Positions 61,173 through 64,000 of a DNA stretch of 64,000 nucleotides are shown here, one piece after another. The stretch is from Variovorax sp. PBL-H6 (GTDB lineage: Bacteria; Pseudomonadota; Gammaproteobacteria; Burkholderiales; Burkholderiaceae_C): contig NZ_LR594659.1 of NCBI RefSeq assembly GCF_901827155.1, positions 2,728,001-2,792,000 of the forward strand. The letters run 5' to 3'. The notes beneath the pieces were generated by a model, which ran no database searches, was not told where the DNA came from, and worked only from the letters and a program-made list of their open reading frames with translations. Made by a program: the position numbers and the translations under genes. Position 1 is the stretch's first letter. Each line of letters starts with the position of its first letter.

Positions 61173-64000
61173 ATGGGTAAAAAAATCGGCAACAACAATC
61201 CGCCGCAGAGTTTTGAGAGCCTGGCGCATGCTTTCCAGGGTGTCATGGACTCCCCAGAGGGAAAGTATCTCGTCGCGGAAAAAACCAAGGATAAATGCGA
61301 AATCGACGGGGTCGAGCGGGGCGACATCACGTATCTGTCCCAGAAAAAGGCAAAGCATGGTGCGGCGGCTGCGGCGTATCGCCTGAGCGGGCGCAGACAG
61401 AACGACTACAAAGAGGCCAGGATCTACCTTGAGCAGCTGGCTTATCAGGCCAGGCAGGGCTCTCCCGAAGAACGTCAAGTTTTGGCGGCACAAAGAATTC
61501 AACGCGTGCTTGCGACAAGCAAATCGAAGGGTGTCATCAAAATGAAGGACATCCGGAACGATGTCGAAATCATTATCAATGGCGTCAAAGCGACAACTGA
61601 AAAATCTGCGGAGGCATTGAAGACGGATCTTCGTAAGGATGACGACTCCATATCGCATTTCCTGGACGACGTTGAAGCAATAAAATCAGGGAGCATCAGC
61701 AAGGCGGCGGCTCACGATAATGTTAAAGATCCAAAAAACAAGGTCCTCTTGGGGAAAATCAGAGATGTCAACAGGCAGGCAAACAGTCTTGGCCGAAATC
61801 AGAATATCACCAGCCGACTGAAACTGAAACGACCGTCCTTCACGGCTTCTGCGAGTTCTACTGCGGGAGAGATGACCGGCAAGAATTTTCTAGACAAGAT
61901 CGCCAACTGGCCGGGTCCTGATCTGCAGCAGGATTTGGCACATTTCTTTGCATGCGCCAAATCCGAAAGCAGCGACCAAATCCAGCTGGCGAGCAAGAAG
62001 CTGCTTTTGTCCCTGGCTGAACAGGAATCCATTCTTAATTTATTCAGCAATGAAATCATCAATACGATCGAAGATGATGGTGATCGAAGAAAATTGCAGA
62101 ATCTCCGCGACTCGGCTAAACAACTTCTCTCGGAGTTTCGCAACCCTCATTCGCCGTTCGGGAGGCTCAAAAGGCTAGCCTTGGCGGGATATCACTGGCC
62201 GAAGGAGACGGCTAAGCAGGTTGTTTCCAAGCGGGATGAGTTCTTCCAGTCTTTAATTGGACCGATTGCAGGCGATCCCGCCGCGCAGCAGCCCGCCAAC
62301 GTGCAGCCGGCGGCACAGCCCGTCGTCGTGCAGCCGGCGGCACAGCCCGTCGTCGTGCAGCCGGCCGTTGGCAATGGACAGCCACTGCCCGATCTCCCAC
62401 CGATCCCCCACGGCCCGCCGCCGCCGCTTCCGGGTGTGGCTGGCCTCGCGCCGGCTTTCGACTATCTGCCGCCGCCGCTTCCGGTTCCTGGTGGCGTGTC
62501 GCTGCCGCCAGACTACCTGCTGCCACTGGCTGCTAGCACGCTTCCGGTTGCTGCTGGCGGGTCGCTACCTCTAGACGACGAGCCGCCGCCAGCGCCACAT
62601 TTAGCGCAAGCTGCGAATACGCTTCCGGTTCCTGGTGGCGTGTCGCTGCCGCCAGACTACCTGCTGCCACTGGCTGTTAGCACGCTTACGGTTGCTGCTG
62701 GCGGGTCGCTACCTCTAGACGACGAGCCGCCGCCAGCGCCACAATTAGCGCAAGCTGCGAACACGCTTCCGGTTGCTGCTGGCGTGTCGCTGCTTCCAGA
62801 CGACGAGCCGCCGCTGGCGCCACACCTGGCGCAACCTGCCAGCGTCCCGCCGCTTCCGAACGTGGCGCAATCCGCTCCGGGCAAGTTCGTGGCGAAGCGT
62901 GTGGCGCAATACACCAATCCGTCACCGGATGATCACACCGATGCGCTGCCTCCGAGCGACATTCCGCCGCCTCCTGGCACCTTGTCGGAGACCCTTAAAA
63001 ACAAATTGGGCATGATCGATCTTGAGATCACGCAGGCCATAGCCGAGATGAACCGAAAGCCCGAGGTTCTTTACGCATCGAAGAAGGTTCAAGATGCTGC
63101 AGAACTCGACCGGGCGTATCAGATTTCCCTGGCAAAAACAGACCTTCAATCATTTTTAAGCATTAATAAAGCAGACGATGGCAAGGGATACCGCGTCGTC
63201 AACGCGACCGGCGAAGTAAATTTCCTGAAAGTCAAGGAATTAAAGGAGCGTCGAATCGATCCGCTGAAGCGACATAGGCGGTCTCAGATAAAGAAAGCCA
63301 AACTTGGATTTCAAGCGCTGTTGGAAAATGCCAAGCGCACAGAAACCTCAAGTCAAAATTTAGAACGCATCAAGAAAATTCAAGATTGGATTGATCGGCC
63401 AATCCTCCTGGAAGAGGGGGTTCCGGTGGAGGTGACTTTTGCCGCGAAGGGCCTTTTGCAGAAAGATGCTTTCCGGGTTGCCGATGAATTAAGAGCGGAG
63501 CAAATGAAAATCATAGCTGCGCCATGGAAAGAATCTGTTGAGCCTGACATAAATATCCGTGCTTTGATGGGTGGAGGCAATCGGCAAAATTTCTATGACA
63601 GATTGCGTGCGCGCTTTTTGGAGAAAAAAGACGGAAAACTTCAGGTTGTTGATACTGGCCCTCTCTATAACCACGAAGATGAGTTGGCCAAAACAACAGG
63701 AATCGTCATGAATCTCGGCGTCGAACTCGACGCCATGCTGAGCCCGCTGCGCAGAGACCCTGAATTTGCGAAGCAAGTCGAATTGTGGGTGCCTGAACAG
63801 CGTTCCGATGTTGGCTTGATCTTGGAGCCGATGAAGGCCCTGGATCAATTCATAAGAAACGCAATTAGTGCTTATGATCCCCTGTTTTCATCGAATATGA
63901 AGGAGCTTATCGAGGCGGCAAATCCACAATCAAAGGCGAACTTTGGGCACGAAGCAGAGGGTGTGCAGCGTGGTATTACATATCGAATCGCTCGTTTGCA
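61173..64000 (+). CDS. large unknown protein, candidate type III secreted effector (3' end missing)
   Basis: The frame starts at ATG 61173 behind AAGGAG and stays open to the window edge, at least 942 codons. The N-terminus MGKKIGNNNPPQSFESLAHA is polar, as expected for an export signal. Residues about 25-365 are charged and mostly helical. Residues about 370-605 are Pro/Ala-rich, with a 9-residue repeat (VQPAAQPVV) and a 48-residue tandem repeat. Residues about 610-942 are again charged and helical. Codons are much AT-richer outside the Pro-rich part than in the rest of the window, suggesting transfer. I recognise no catalytic motif or family. The CesT-class chaperone gene immediately upstream is the reason for proposing an effector. 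Confidence 0.75.
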   Translation, partial: MGKKIGNNNPPQSFESLAHAFQGVMDSPEGKYLVAEKTKDKCEIDGVERGDITYLSQKKAKHGAAAAAYRLSGRRQNDYKEARIYLEQLAYQARQGSPEERQVLAAQRIQRVLATSKSKGVIKMKDIRNDVEIIINGVKATTEKSAEALKTDLRKDDDSISHFLDDVEAIKSGSISKAAAHDNVKDPKNKVLLGKIRDVNRQANSLGRNQNITSRLKLKRPSFTASASSTAGEMTGKNFLDKIANWPGPDLQQDLAHFFACAKSESSDQIQLASKKLLLSLAEQESILNLFSNEIINTIEDDGDRRKLQNLRDSAKQLLSEFRNPHSPFGRLKRLALAGYHWPKETAKQVVSKRDEFFQSLIGPIAGDPAAQQPANVQPAAQPVVVQPAAQPVVVQPAVGNGQPLPDLPPIPHGPPPPLPGVAGLAPAFDYLPPPLPVPGGVSLPPDYLLPLAASTLPVAAGGSLPLDDEPPPAPHLAQAANTLPVPGGVSLPPDYLLPLAVSTLTVAAGGSLPLDDEPPPAPQLAQAANTLPVAAGVSLLPDDEPPLAPHLAQPASVPPLPNVAQSAPGKFVAKRVAQYTNPSPDDHTDALPPSDIPPPPGTLSETLKNKLGMIDLEITQAIAEMNRKPEVLYASKKVQDAAELDRAYQISLAKTDLQSFLSINKADDGKGYRVVNATGEVNFLKVKELKERRIDPLKRHRRSQIKKAKLGFQALLENAKRTETSSQNLERIKKIQDWIDRPILLEEGVPVEVTFAAKGLLQKDAFRVADELRAEQMKIIAAPWKESVEPDINIRALMGGGNRQNFYDRLRARFLEKKDGKLQVVDTGPLYNHEDELAKTTGIVMNLGVELDAMLSPLRRDPEFAKQVELWVPEQRSDVGLILEPMKALDQFIRNAISAYDPLFSSNMKELIEAANPQSKANFGHEAEGVQRGITYRIARL
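62301..62354 (+). repeat. 27-bp tandem repeat (VQPAAQPVV) in the candidate effector
   Basis: Two identical 27-bp units (62301-62327 and 62328-62354) encode VQPAAQPVV twice, and a third partial unit (VQPA) follows. It marks the start of the proline-rich linker at about residue 377 of the large protein. Confidence 0.9.
62478..62765 (+). repeat. 144-bp tandem repeat (48 aa) in the candidate effector
   Basis: Units 62478-62621 and 62622-62765 are nearly identical and encode LPVPGGVSLPPDYLLPLA followed by S-T-L-x-VAAGGSLPLDDEPPPAP and a LAQAAN-like end. A third, shortened unit begins at 62766 and repeats only the second half (LPVAAGVSLLPDDEPPLAP). Differences are few point changes, so the duplication is recent or kept by conversion. 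It covers residues about 436-531. Confidence 0.9.

Noticed and set aside
62200-62950. Direct repeats considered as a CRISPR array
   Set aside because: Units are 27 or 144 bp, contiguous, in frame and translate into a proline-rich protein repeat; there are no spacers.

Overview
The window reads as a chromosomal segment of a high-GC betaproteobacterium of the order Burkholderiales, most likely a Comamonadaceae member close to Variovorax. I infer this from the protein families, the codon use and gene-order habits such as aroC followed by an HcaT-like MFS gene. Genes are tightly packed and many start/stop pairs overlap (ATGA, GTGA, TGATG, TAGTG). I saw no rRNA, tRNA, CRISPR array or insertion sequence.

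Layout. 1-963: 3' part of an MFS exporter gene. 970-9416 (minus): a six-gene run consisting of a DUF2126 transglutaminase-like giant, a circularly permuted ATP-grasp/alpha-E fusion, a small transglutaminase, RidA, an Lrp/AsnC regulator and a small unknown. 9519-11977: comEC preceded by a possible 7-codon leader. 12079-14950: a second ATP-grasp + alpha-E pair, encoded separately, with the first 58 nt of the alpha-E gene present three times inside a 184-bp tandem repeat that carries strong palindromes. 14951-15696: spacer with a frameshifted relic of an HlyD-type secretion adaptor, then a small membrane protein. 15776-25874: a complete glycerol regulon, glpR-glpK (minus) divergent from glpD-glpSTPQUV (plus), ending in a strong terminator. 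26014-31655 (minus): MoxR - DUF58 - TgpA-like transglutaminase - MltB-like lytic transglycosylase - HD protein. 31719-33957: HDAC-family amidohydrolase and a large MscS channel. 34100-38724: etfBA, acyl-CoA dehydrogenase, flavin oxidoreductase. 38714-40978: membrane acyltransferase and, convergent, a glycosyltransferase. 41032-44093 (minus): a GbsR/MarR-type regulator and a CIO-type cytochrome bd oxidase. 44305-50124: bacteriophytochrome, Rcp-type response regulator, soluble hybrid kinase and heme oxygenase, a self-contained light-sensing module. 50148-52483: aroC and an MFS transporter. 52572-60574: a quinate/shikimate-to-protocatechuate-branch catabolic locus (MHS transporter, IclR/PcaR-type regulator, two AroE-like dehydrogenases, a TIM-barrel dehydroshikimate-dehydratase candidate, pcaB, pcaC, pcaD). 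60684-64000: a type III secretion chaperone of the CesT class followed by an AT-richer, repeat-bearing, very large open frame that runs off the window.

The most novel-looking items are (i) the CesT-type chaperone plus unknown large candidate effector, behind a sequence resembling an ECF/HrpL promoter; (ii) the tandemly amplified 5' end of the alpha-E gene with REP-like palindromes; (iii) two versions of the ATP-grasp/alpha-E system in one window, one of them in an operon with RidA and an Lrp regulator; (iv) a 25-bp perfect palindrome before the shikimate-type transporter whose core recurs in front of the IclR/quinate genes; and (v) complementary defects in the two glycerol-transporter ATPases that predict one active and one degenerate ATP site.
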